Part shown: one piece after another, positions 1-6,451 of the stretch
Layout: every line of letters begins with the position of its first letter
Numbering within the stretch: position 1 is the first letter of the stretch
Source: CAZCZZ01 sp964503335
Lineage (GTDB): Bacteria > Verrucomicrobiota > Kiritimatiellia > CAIVKH01
NCBI GenBank assembly: GCA_964503335.1
Contig: CAZCZZ010000094.1
Span: 1-9,256, forward strand
DNA length: 9,256 nucleotides
Direction: 5' to 3'
Translations under genes and position numbers: made by a program
Notes under the pieces: model-generated
The model's input: only the letters and a program-made list of their open reading frames with translations
Told to the model about the DNA's origin: nothing
Database searches by the model: none

Positions 1-1
1 C

Positions 2-78
2 TGGTGGGCGATACTGGGCTCGAACCAGTGACCTCGTGCATGTGAGGCACGCGCTCTAACCAACTGAGCTAATCGCCC
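2..78 (-). tRNA. tRNA-Val with CAC anticodon
   Basis: Read on the minus strand, this folds into a complete 77-nt cloverleaf with no mismatches. The acceptor stem is GGGCGAT/ATCGCCC. The D-arm is GCTC/GAGC. The anticodon stem is CGTGC/GCACG around the loop CTCACAT, giving anticodon CAC, which reads the valine codon GUG. The T-arm is ACTGG/CCAGT with loop TTCGAGC. The discriminator base is A and the CCA end is encoded at positions 2-4. It lies about 75 nt downstream of the DUF2723 gene on the same strand, but has its own promoter at 128-156. No integrated element is visible beside it, although the window ends one base past the CCA. Confidence 0.97.
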
Positions 79-127
79 CCGAAAGGGGTTTGGCCGGGGC
101 GGAATGGCTTCCGTGGCCTGAAACGCG

Positions 128-156
128 ATAATTCGACAGAATCCGTGTTATGTCAA
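128..156 (-). promoter_or_regulatory. Sigma-70-type promoter for tRNA-Val
   Basis: On the minus strand a perfect -35 box TTGACA (151-156) is followed after exactly 17 nt by AATTAT (128-133), a 4-of-6 match to the -10 consensus. Transcription would start near 121, giving a leader of about 43 nt before the mature tRNA 5' end at 78. The -35 box contains the TGA stop codon (153-155) of the upstream DUF2723 gene. Box sequence and spacing are seen directly; activity is inferred. Confidence 0.7.
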
Positions 157-1289
157 GGGGCCGGGGTGGTTGGCCTTGGCGACAACAATTGACGCGTGTA
201 GCTGAACAGGGCCGTGCCGATGAAGAGGGCGGTGAGGACGGAGAGCGGGAGCCAGGCGATGCGCGCGATGAAGAGCGTCTGGATGTCGAGCAGCGGGTTC
301 TGGACCAGCAGGATGGCGACGATGTAGGCAACAAAGAGCAGGCCGAGGAGAAGGTGCCACGTTCTCCTGATGTCGGGCTTGATTCCTGCAACAATAGATC
401 CTGCGAGCGCCACGAGGATGAGTGGCAGGCGGAATTGTGCGAGCAGGTGGTGAAGAACGACGGAGATCAATCGGGAAACCTTCTCGGGATGCGCCATGAA
501 GTCTGCGGCATTGGCGGTCACGTCGATCCTTTCAAACTGTCCGCGCCGGATCACGTGGAGGAATCCCTCCCACGATCGCGCGTAGCCCCAGTTCATCGGC
601 GGGTTCTGCGCCGACGCGATCGGCAGATAGAGGACAGGAAGAAGTCCAGCGACAAAGCACATGAGAAGCACGGCGGGATGAAGGCGCCGGATGGCATCGC
701 GCCCGGCGGCGATGACGAGAAACGGAAGAATAAGCAGAACGACGCCGAAGGCATAACTCGTCAGGACGCCCAAACCGCAGACGACGGCCAGCGCATACGC
801 CTCGGCGGCGCGGCCTTCTTGGATCCACTTCAGTCCCAGTCGAAGAAACAGCGTGAGCAGGAACAGGTAGAGCGTAACGGGCTCCGCCACGACACACTTG
901 GTCCAGAACGTGTGCGAGAAGGCAAGGATGAGTGAAGCGGACGCTCCGGCGACTGCAGCCGGGAGCCGATCCGAATCCTCCCTGGTGTGAACCCGCCGCA
1001 CGAGCGCTGCGACGTTCGCGACGGTTAGGGCACCGAACACGGCGGACATGAGGCCCACGCCCCACGCCGGATTCGGGTGCCCGTTGAACGTGACCCAGGA
1101 GAAGGCGCGGGCGAAAAGTACGGCAAGTATCGTCCAGAGCGGATACCCCGGCGGTATGGGAACACCCCCGTGGTCAGCAGCAGTGACCAGCATTCCCGAC
1201 CACTCCAGCGTGACAGTGGGGGCGAGCGTCAGGAAGTAGGCAAAGAAGGCGATCCAGCCCGGGGTCCTCGCAAGGAGCATCGACACCAT
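153..1289 (-). CDS. DUF2723 multispanning membrane protein (GT-C-like)
   Basis: This is a 378-residue integral membrane protein of the DUF2723 family, whose members resemble GT-C/protein O-mannosyltransferase-type enzymes acting on polyprenyl-linked sugars. The family signature is clear. Residues 27-55 contain an acidic residue, LVTAA and IPPGYPLWTIL, the usual first-loop motif. Residues 124-144 give the FSHTFWTKCVVAEPVTLY segment. Residues 231-252 contain PMNWGYARSWEGFLHVIRRG. About nine to ten hydrophobic helices are spread through the chain. Many relatives are far longer and carry extra C-terminal domains; this one ends soon after the last helix with a proline-rich tail. The frame stays open upstream to 1532, but those extra 81 residues are polar and unlike the family. 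I therefore prefer ATG 1289, just before the first helix and about 24 nt below a candidate ECF-type promoter. The ribosome binding site is weak (GGGA, 9 nt upstream). No sugar donor or acceptor can be named from the sequence. Confidence 0.85.
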   Translation of the reverse strand: MVSMLLARTPGWIAFFAYFLTLAPTVTLEWSGMLVTAADHGGVPIPPGYPLWTILAVLFARAFSWVTFNGHPNPAWGVGLMSAVFGALTVANVAALVRRVHTREDSDRLPAAVAGASASLILAFSHTFWTKCVVAEPVTLYLFLLTLFLRLGLKWIQEGRAAEAYALAVVCGLGVLTSYAFGVVLLILPFLVIAAGRDAIRRLHPAVLLMCFVAGLLPVLYLPIASAQNPPMNWGYARSWEGFLHVIRRGQFERIDVTANAADFMAHPEKVSRLISVVLHHLLAQFRLPLILVALAGSIVAGIKPDIRRTWHLLLGLLFVAYIVAILLVQNPLLDIQTLFIARIAWLPLSVLTALFIGTALFSYTRQLLSPRPTTPAP

Positions 1290-1312
1290 ATGTTGTGATC
1301 CCGGCACCTTCG

Positions 1313-1340
1313 TTAGACACTGCTGCATCGGAGTACGTTC
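1313..1340 (-). promoter_or_regulatory. Candidate ECF/sigma-E-type promoter for the DUF2723 gene
   Basis: On the minus strand GAACGT (1335-1340) is followed after 16 nt by GTCTAA (1313-1318). This resembles the E. coli sigma-E pattern of an AAC-containing -35 box and a GTCTAA-like -10 box at similar spacing. The start site would fall near 1307, giving a leader of about 18 nt before ATG 1289. An A-tract (1347-1352) lies just upstream of the -35 box. An envelope-stress sigma factor would suit a cell-envelope glycosylation protein, but no sigma factor gene is in view and this assignment is inference. Confidence 0.4.
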
Positions 1341-1347
1341 ACGTACT
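1332..1347. repeat. Perfect 16-bp palindrome overlapping the candidate -35 box
   Basis: AGTACGT and ACGTACT are perfect 7-base inverted repeats separated by TC. The palindrome covers the GAAC element of the candidate minus-strand promoter, so it could be the operator of a dimeric repressor. On the plus strand it is followed by six T residues (1347-1352), which makes it superficially like a terminator. The short loop, modest GC content and lack of an upstream plus-strand gene argue against that. Confidence 0.4.
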
Positions 1348-1552
1348 TTTTTGTTCCCCGGTTCTCGAGCGTGAAAGTTATCCAGGGCGTCCATCACGAC
1401 GCGGATCAAGCGATTCGATGCCTGCTTTTTCCAAAACAGCAATTCCGCGTCACAAGCAGCAGAAGCGCTTTCGCAAAGTCGAGAACGGCTGCATACCTTA
1501 GCCATGTACAAATCCGAACGGTTTTGATGCACTCTGGCACTGCTCGTGCTGG

Positions 1553-1571
1553 GCTAACGGTGCGCTAACGG
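1553..1571. repeat. Two direct GCTAACGG repeats with 11-bp period
   Basis: GCTAACGG occurs at 1553-1560 and again at 1564-1571, so the copies sit 11 bp apart on the same DNA face. They end 11 nt before the GTG start of the large exported protein gene. Tandem half-sites one helical turn apart are typical of OmpR/PhoB-family response regulators, but a chance repeat cannot be excluded. I see no convincing ribosome binding site or promoter box for the plus-strand gene in the rest of this intergenic region. Confidence 0.3.
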
Positions 1572-1582
1572 ATTTCGAACTC

Positions 1583-3976
1583 GTGCAAAGACTACAACAG
1601 GTTGTATGGACGATCGGACTCGTCACCCTGCACTACATGCAGGTCGGCGGGGCATTTGCGTCGTCACCCTGCCCTCCTTCCTATGGATCCCAGACCAGTC
1701 TCGGTGTGGCTGGCGATCCGATCCACGAGGCTTCAGGCCTGGCGGCAAGTCGGCGGAATCCCGGTGTCTACTGGACGCATAACGATTCGGGTGACCAGAA
1801 CCGCATCTATGCGCTGAATAGCGCCGCGCAGCATGTCGGCACGTTTACGATCGACGGCTTTGCCTCGCGCGACTGGGAGGACATCGCGGTGGGCCCCGGT
1901 CCGAGCGCGGGAGTGAACTACATTTACGTCGGAAACATCGGCGACAATTCTGCTGTCTACGACCTCAAGTACATCGCGCGCTTCCCCGAGCCCTCCGTCG
2001 CGTCCACAACACCGCCCACGACATCCACGGTCTTCGGCGCTGAGATCATCACGTTCCAGTATCCGGACGGACGACGCGACGCGGAGACGTTGATGGTCGA
2101 TCCGTGGACGAAGGACATCTACATCGTCTCGAAGCGGGAAAACCAGGTGAACGTTTATAGAGCGGCGTATCCGCAATCGACATCGTCGGTTATCACGCTC
2201 GAATACGTCCGGACGCTTCCCGATGTCGGCTGGGCCGTCGGCGGCGACATCTCGCCTGCGGGCGACCGGATCGTGATCAAGAAGGGCAGCACCGTGTACC
2301 ACTGGTGCCGCGGGGCGACACAGACCGTAGGCCAGGCGTTGTCGGTCACACCGGTCGAAGTCCCCTACGTGCAGGAACAGCAGGGCGAGGCGATCTGCTG
2401 GCGTGCCGATGGCAACGGATATTTGACGCTGAGCGAGGGGTCGGACGAGCAACTCTACTGGTATCCGGAGTCGGGCGATTCCATAAGCCCCGCCCTGCAG
2501 ATCTTGAACGCCCCGGGCGGAACCGTTGTGGCCAGCGAACCGGTGACGATCCTCGGCACGGCGACCGACAACGTCGCTGTGGCGGGAATCACCTTTGAAC
2601 TGCAAGGTGCCACGGCGGGAACGGGCACGTGCACCATCATCGACACCGCCCTCGTGGCCACCGGATCGGTCTGGCGGTTCATTGACAATGGATCCAATCA
2701 AGGCACCGCATGGCGCGCGCCGGCCTTCAACGACAGCGGCTGGGTATCGGGTCGCGGCGTTCTCGGCTATGGCAACGGCACCGAGCAAACCATTGTGAGT
2801 TACGGCGGCAACACGACAAACAAGCACATCACGACCTACTTCCGGCGCGCCTTCACGGTAGCCGACGCTGCGCTGATCACCAATAGCCTGACCCTTCGCG
2901 TGCGACGCGATGACGGCGTGGTGGTCTACCTCAATGGCGCCGAAGTGATGCGGGACAATCTGCCCACCGGCACGATCTCGCACACGACGACAGCTCTTTC
3001 GACAATCGACGGTTCCGGGGAAACCACATACCTCTCCAAGCTTCTTTCGCCGTCCCAGCTTGTAACGGGCACCAATGTGCTGGCCGTCGAAATTCACCAG
3101 AAGACGCGTTCGAGCTCTGATGTCGTCTTTGACCTTGAGCTGACGCACGACGACAACTCGAACTGGAGCATCAAGGATCTTCCCTTGAACCCCGGGCTTA
3201 CGACCTTGCGCGTCCGCGCGAAGGATCCGGCCGGCAACAGCGCCACGGCCCAGGTCAGCATCGCGTACTCCGCCGGGGCTCCCGAGGTCGGTTTCACGGT
3301 GAACTCAGTCGACGTTAAGGAAACGACAGGTTCCGTAGCCCTCGCCGTTTCCCGCACGGGCTCGACCGGCACAGCCGCATCCGTGCTCTATCGCGTTGAA
3401 GCCGGAAGTGCCCAGCCGGGTCTTGATTTCCAGGTCGCCACGGGGTCGGTGAATTTTGCAGCGGGACAATCGAACGCAACGATCATCGTCTGGGTCGCGA
3501 ACGACGCGCTCATGGAAGTGCCCGAAACGGTCATCATCACGCTCTACGATCCAAGCGGCTGCACGCTGGGCACCATCACACAGGTGGTCCTACGGGTTTC
3601 GGATGAGGACACGGACAACGATACGCTGAGCGATGATTGGGAACGCACGTATTTCGGCAATCTGGCCCGCGGCGCCGCAGAAGACGCCGATAACGACGGG
3701 CACACCAACGCCGAGGAAGCAACCGCCGGCACGAGCCCGCTCAGCGGCAACTCCGTGCTCGAAGTGCCAACCGCAACATTCTCGGCAGGCGGCCTTGTCC
3801 TGAACTGGAACAGCTCCGACGGCAGGATGTACAGGCTCCTCTGCGCCCCTCAGCTCGGCGCAGCACCCATGGTCGTTGCGGATGACATCGTGGCCACACC
3901 GCCGGTCAACTCGTTCGTCATCGAAACGCTCGAAGGAGGCCTTGGCTTCTTCTCCATCGAAGTCATCACGCCTTGA
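1583..3976 (+). CDS. Large exported multidomain protein (propeller, Ig-like, Calx-beta)
   Basis: This 797-residue protein is probably exported. It starts at GTG 1583, which supplies a short basic N-region, a hydrophobic core (residues 7-23) and a likely AFA cleavage site near residue 26; no Shine-Dalgarno sequence is visible. Residues 45-300 look like a beta-propeller of the family with HNDSG, DWEDIA and VGNIGDN motifs. Residues 306-342 and 527-562 look like the two halves of one Ig-like domain (GTATDNVAVAG, then AKDPAGNSATAQVSI). Between them lies a jelly-roll-like module (343-526) of a kind common in PVC exported proteins, with DDGVVVYLNGAEV and GTNVLAVEIHQ. Residues 567-675 are a Calx-beta domain. 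Residues 676-722 hold two calcium-binding repeats (D676/D678/D680 and D701/D703/D705/N709/E711) around YFGNL. Residues 725-797 form a PVC-style C-terminal beta-sandwich. The design suggests an extracellular or surface protein that binds calcium and perhaps glycans; no catalytic site is recognised. Confidence 0.85.
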   Translation: MQRLQQVVWTIGLVTLHYMQVGGAFASSPCPPSYGSQTSLGVAGDPIHEASGLAASRRNPGVYWTHNDSGDQNRIYALNSAAQHVGTFTIDGFASRDWEDIAVGPGPSAGVNYIYVGNIGDNSAVYDLKYIARFPEPSVASTTPPTTSTVFGAEIITFQYPDGRRDAETLMVDPWTKDIYIVSKRENQVNVYRAAYPQSTSSVITLEYVRTLPDVGWAVGGDISPAGDRIVIKKGSTVYHWCRGATQTVGQALSVTPVEVPYVQEQQGEAICWRADGNGYLTLSEGSDEQLYWYPESGDSISPALQILNAPGGTVVASEPVTILGTATDNVAVAGITFELQGATAGTGTCTIIDTALVATGSVWRFIDNGSNQGTAWRAPAFNDSGWVSGRGVLGYGNGTEQTIVSYGGNTTNKHITTYFRRAFTVADAALITNSLTLRVRRDDGVVVYLNGAEVMRDNLPTGTISHTTTALSTIDGSGETTYLSKLLSPSQLVTGTNVLAVEIHQKTRSSSDVVFDLELTHDDNSNWSIKDLPLNPGLTTLRVRAKDPAGNSATAQVSIAYSAGAPEVGFTVNSVDVKETTGSVALAVSRTGSTGTAASVLYRVEAGSAQPGLDFQVATGSVNFAAGQSNATIIVWVANDALMEVPETVIITLYDPSGCTLGTITQVVLRVSDEDTDNDTLSDDWERTYFGNLARGAAEDADNDGHTNAEEATAGTSPLSGNSVLEVPTATFSAGGLVLNWNSSDGRMYRLLCAPQLGAAPMVVADDIVATPPVNSFVIETLEGGLGFFSIEVITP

Positions 3977-4040
3977 GCAAACCGTCCACCGAGAATGAAC
4001 TTGGCCTCACACGCCAAAGCAGCCATGTTCTTGACCGCAT

Positions 4041-4568
4041 ATGCTGAGCGAAACGTCAGAGGAAGCACCTCCCATCGTCGAAGGCCGCATCGGTATCGCG
4101 GGCCGGATCATCATCTGGCTGCTCGCCCTTCTTCTCTACGGTGGCGGACTTGCCGCGTGGTTTGCCGCCATGCCGGTCGTCAGTCCGGTCATCCACGGCG
4201 CGCTCTCTATCCTGCAGATGTTCGCTTCGCACGATGGCGATGAGCCGGTCGCCTTAACGATTCCTGACGAAAGCGAAGAGCTCGACGAATCCATCGAAGA
4301 GGAGGCGCCGGCGCCTGCCGAGCCGACCGAAGAAAAGAAGTCGCTCTGGGACAAGGCCTTCAAGAGCTGGCCGTCGATCAAAGTCGTCGGCGTGATGTCT
4401 CAACAGGGAACGCAGTCCGTCATGCTCGACAAGGACATCGTGCCCGTCGGTGGATCCATTCGCGGGATCTCGGTGATCCAGGTCGAAACAGGTCGCGTCC
4501 TGCTTTCCTACGAAGGCGAGCAGAAGTGGATTCTCGTCGGCGACATGACCGACGCGGAGGCGAAATAG
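4041..4568 (+). CDS. Single-pass membrane protein with PilP/GspC-like C-terminal domain
   Basis: This 175-residue protein has a short cytoplasmic N-terminus, one strongly hydrophobic helix (about residues 22-45), an acidic, proline-containing linker (66-98) and a compact C-terminal domain (about 110-168). That domain reads as alternating short strands with IKVVGVMSQQGTQSVMLD, a central IVPVGGSIRGISVIQV and a final VLLSYEGEQKWILVGD. This matches the pattern of the small beta domains of GspC, GspB and PilP, periplasmic parts of type II secretion and type IV pilus systems, which join inner-membrane and outer-membrane components. The resemblance is by pattern only, and no other secretion gene is in the window. 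ATG 4041 is the most upstream ATG in frame, since a TGA lies at 4032; no clear ribosome binding site precedes it. The gene ends 2 nt before the next start, so the two probably form an operon. Confidence 0.75.
   Translation: MLSETSEEAPPIVEGRIGIAGRIIIWLLALLLYGGGLAAWFAAMPVVSPVIHGALSILQMFASHDGDEPVALTIPDESEELDESIEEEAPAPAEPTEEKKSLWDKAFKSWPSIKVVGVMSQQGTQSVMLDKDIVPVGGSIRGISVIQVETGRVLLSYEGEQKWILVGDMTDAEAK
4556..4560 (+). promoter_or_regulatory. Ribosome binding site that sets the start at 4571
   Basis: GGAGG lies inside the end of the upstream gene, 10 nt before ATG 4571. The longer open frame beginning at 4526 would place this site inside the coding sequence and add 15 mostly charged residues, so 4571 is the better start. 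Confidence 0.75.
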
Positions 4569-4570
4569 CA

Positions 4571-5329
4571 ATGGGCCTGACGCTTTCCTACCGCGATGGA
4601 CCACCGGAACTTCCCGTTTCAGCCAAGGCGGAGCCGCCTCCACCCGAACCCGGCTTCTTTTCGCGCATTCCCGGGAGCTTTCTCTATCCATTCCGCCACG
4701 GCGGTCTCGGTCGCTGGATCATGGGAAGCATCGTGGTCTGCATCGGTTTTGTCGCCGGCTCCATGATGGGCGGGCAGAGCCTGATGCTGAACGGGCCGCT
4801 GCTCGGATACCTCGCCATGTTCCTGATCGATATCGCGAATGCGTCGGGCGACGGACATGACGAAATGCCAGGCTGGCCCGGCTTCAATATGGAACTCGTC
4901 TCCGAGTTCATCATGCTGAACCTGACGTTCCTCCTGAGCTTCCTCCCGGTCGTCGTGTACGGCTGGGCCATCGTCTTCAAGGGCGCGCCGGTGGACTACC
5001 TTATCTTCGCGCTCTACGCCTCGTGGTTCTTCCTGCCGATGGCGTTGATCCGGGTCTGCATGCTGCAGAGCCTTGAAGGCGTGAAGCCGATTCCCGTCCT
5101 GCAAAGCATCTACCGTGTGCTAACGCCATACATGGGGCTTTGCCTCATTTTGACCTTCCTGCAGTTCCTGCAGGGCGCCCTGTTCGCCGTCTGCGACCTC
5201 GTACCCTATGCCGGCGTCTTCCTGAGATCGCTCGTGCTCTTCTACTTCCTCATCCTGCAGATGCGCCTCTTCGGCATCTTCTACCACACGTATCGCAGGA
5301 CGCTGGGATGGTTCGACGGAATAGCGTGA
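4571..5329 (+). CDS. Six-helix integral membrane protein, DUF4013-like
   Basis: This 252-residue protein has a proline-rich cytoplasmic N-terminus (residues 10-30), then about six hydrophobic helices near 46-65, 73-91, 113-135, 142-165, 184-210 and 213-235. A polar loop at 90-106 contains the DEMPGWPGF segment. The layout, a helix pair followed by an acidic loop with a Pro-Trp element and then further helices, resembles DUF4013 proteins, whose function is unknown. I assign it by layout and that loop, not by a defined catalytic motif. The start follows a good GGAGG ribosome binding site and lies 2 nt after the preceding stop codon, so translation with the PilP/GspC-like protein is likely coupled. 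The two may work together in the inner membrane. An alternative is a generic membrane protein outside DUF4013. Confidence 0.7.
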   Translation: MGLTLSYRDGPPELPVSAKAEPPPPEPGFFSRIPGSFLYPFRHGGLGRWIMGSIVVCIGFVAGSMMGGQSLMLNGPLLGYLAMFLIDIANASGDGHDEMPGWPGFNMELVSEFIMLNLTFLLSFLPVVVYGWAIVFKGAPVDYLIFALYASWFFLPMALIRVCMLQSLEGVKPIPVLQSIYRVLTPYMGLCLILTFLQFLQGALFAVCDLVPYAGVFLRSLVLFYFLILQMRLFGIFYHTYRRTLGWFDGIA

Positions 5330-5338
5330 GGACCAAAT

Positions 5339-5414
5339 GCGAGATGCGAGATTTGAGATACTTCTTATTCGAATCTCAAATTTCAAATCTCGCATTTCGC
5401 ATTACGCATTGCGC
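5339..5414. repeat. Palindromic array of 7-base units
   Basis: Three contiguous 7-base units (GCGAGAT, GCGAGAT, TTGAGAT; 5339-5359) are followed by a 13-nt spacer (5360-5372). Then come six contiguous units in the opposite orientation (ATCTCAA, ATTTCAA, ATCTCGC, ATTTCGC, ATTACGC, ATTGCGC; 5373-5414). The consensus is roughly ATYTCRM. The two arms can pair as a long, imperfect hairpin. The stretch is much richer in AT than the genes around it. It lies between the DUF4013-like gene and sbtA, where it could end or attenuate transcription or be a dispersed non-coding repeat. Confidence 0.8.
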
Positions 5415-5419
5415 GCAGA

Positions 5420-5449
5420 TTGCCCCTTGCGCCCTTCGGCTTTTAATAT
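5420..5449 (+). promoter_or_regulatory. Weak candidate promoter for sbtA-sbtB-ppc
   Basis: TTGCCC (5420-5425) and TAATAT (5444-5449) are 18 nt apart, just before sbtA and after the 7-base repeat array. The match to sigma-70 consensus is partial, and an overlapping TATAGC (5447-5452) could instead be the -10 box. The 135-nt intergenic gap before a tight operon makes a promoter here likely; its exact position is uncertain. Confidence 0.25.
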
Positions 5450-5464
5450 AGCTTTTTCAGGCCT

Positions 5465-6448
5465 ATGACGGTTGACGTTTCTATTCTCGGCCAGAATTTC
5501 CTCAATCCGCCGATTCTCTTCTTCTTCCTCGGCGTGCTTGCGGTCTGGGTCAGGTCGGACTTGGAAATCCCGCAGCCGCTTCCAAGGCTATTCTCGCTCT
5601 ACCTGCTGCTCTCGATCGGCTTCCACGGCGGTGAGAAGCTTCGCGCAAGCGGTTTTACACCGGACGTGGCGTGGACCATCGTCGCCGCCATGGGCATGGC
5701 AATACTCGTGCCCGTGTATTCCTACGTGATCCTCCGGAGGAAACTGGACGTTTACAACGCCGCCGCGACAGCGGCGACTTATGGTTCGGTAAGCGCAGTA
5801 ACGTTCCTGACTGGCGCGGCTTTCCTGACCAAAATGGAGATTCCGTACGGAGGGCACATGGTTGCGGCCATGGCGTTGATGGAATCGCCCGCGATCGTCA
5901 TCGGCGTGTTTTTTGCCCGGACTTTCGGCAAAGTATCGGGGGACAAATCGTCGCACGGCTGGGGCAACCTCCTGAGGGATGCGATCACCAACGCCTCGGT
6001 GTTCCTGCTCCTCGGCAGCATGGTCATCGGCTTCGCCACGGGCAAGTCCGGCGCCGCCGCCATGGAGCCCTTTATTGGCGACATCTTCAAAGGGATGCTG
6101 GCATTCTTTCTTCTCGATATCGGCATCGTCGCAGCACGACGTCTTCGCGATCTCCGTCAATCCGGCCCGTTCCTGATCCTTTTCGCAATTCTCATGCCGT
6201 TGTTCAACGGACTGCTCGGCGTGGGAATCGCGCATGTCACGGGCATGTCCGCAGGCGATGCGATCCTCTTCGCCCTGCTCTGCGGGAGCGCCTCCTACAT
6301 CGCAGTGCCCGCCGCCATGCGCATGGCGGTTCCCGAAGCCAATCCGAGCCTCTTCGTCGCCATGGCGCTGGGAATCACATTCCCGTTCAATCTCGCCATC
6401 GGCATTCCACTGTACACCGCGCTCGTTCGCAACTTCTGGGGAGCCTGA
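5465..6448 (+). CDS. sbtA: SbtA-family sodium-dependent bicarbonate transporter
   Basis: This is a 327-residue inner-membrane permease of the SbtA (formerly DUF897) family, which imports bicarbonate together with sodium in cyanobacteria. The two inverted halves of the fold are visible. The first half has YGSVSAVTFLTGAAFL (106-121) and ALMESPAIVIGVFFAR (137-152). The second has LLCGSASYIAVPAAMRMA (271-288) followed by VPEANPSLF and ALGITFPFNLAIGIPLY, nearly diagnostic for the family. A short polar loop (153-170) joins the halves. The length is somewhat below that of Synechocystis SbtA (about 374), mainly from a shorter central loop. The start has no good ribosome binding site (only AGG 3 nt upstream), but it places the first helix correctly. 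It is the first gene of an operon with sbtB and ppc. Substrate specificity is inferred from family; the adjacent sbtB strongly supports it. Confidence 0.92.
   Translation: MTVDVSILGQNFLNPPILFFFLGVLAVWVRSDLEIPQPLPRLFSLYLLLSIGFHGGEKLRASGFTPDVAWTIVAAMGMAILVPVYSYVILRRKLDVYNAAATAATYGSVSAVTFLTGAAFLTKMEIPYGGHMVAAMALMESPAIVIGVFFARTFGKVSGDKSSHGWGNLLRDAITNASVFLLLGSMVIGFATGKSGAAAMEPFIGDIFKGMLAFFLLDIGIVAARRLRDLRQSGPFLILFAILMPLFNGLLGVGIAHVTGMSAGDAILFALLCGSASYIAVPAAMRMAVPEANPSLFVAMALGITFPFNLAIGIPLYTALVRNFWGA
6438..6443 (+). promoter_or_regulatory. Ribosome binding site of sbtB
   Basis: GGGGAG lies in the last codons of sbtA, 8 nt before ATG 6452. It supports that start over the second in-frame ATG at 6461. 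Confidence 0.65.
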
Positions 6449-6451
6449 ACC

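Noticed and set aside
2..78. The tRNA as an integration site for a mobile element
   Set aside because: No integrase, direct repeat of the tRNA end or foreign-looking genes are visible on the side that can be seen.
1332..1352. Palindrome plus T-run read as a plus-strand intrinsic terminator
   Set aside because: The stem is short with almost no loop, GC content is modest, and no plus-strand gene lies upstream. An operator is more plausible.
1290..1532. N-terminal extension of the DUF2723 frame up to 1532
   Set aside because: The extra 81 residues are polar and not family-like, and would place the palindrome and the candidate promoter inside the coding sequence. ATG 1289 just before the first helix fits better.
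1733..3148. A 471-residue open frame on the minus strand opposite the large exported protein gene
   Set aside because: It is rich in Arg, Gly and Asp with no recognisable domain, and mirrors the plus-strand gene's codon pattern. It is a GC-driven antisense shadow.
4526..4570. Upstream start at 4526 for the DUF4013-like gene
   Set aside because: It would overlap the preceding gene by 43 nt and swallow the good GGAGG site that precedes ATG 4571.
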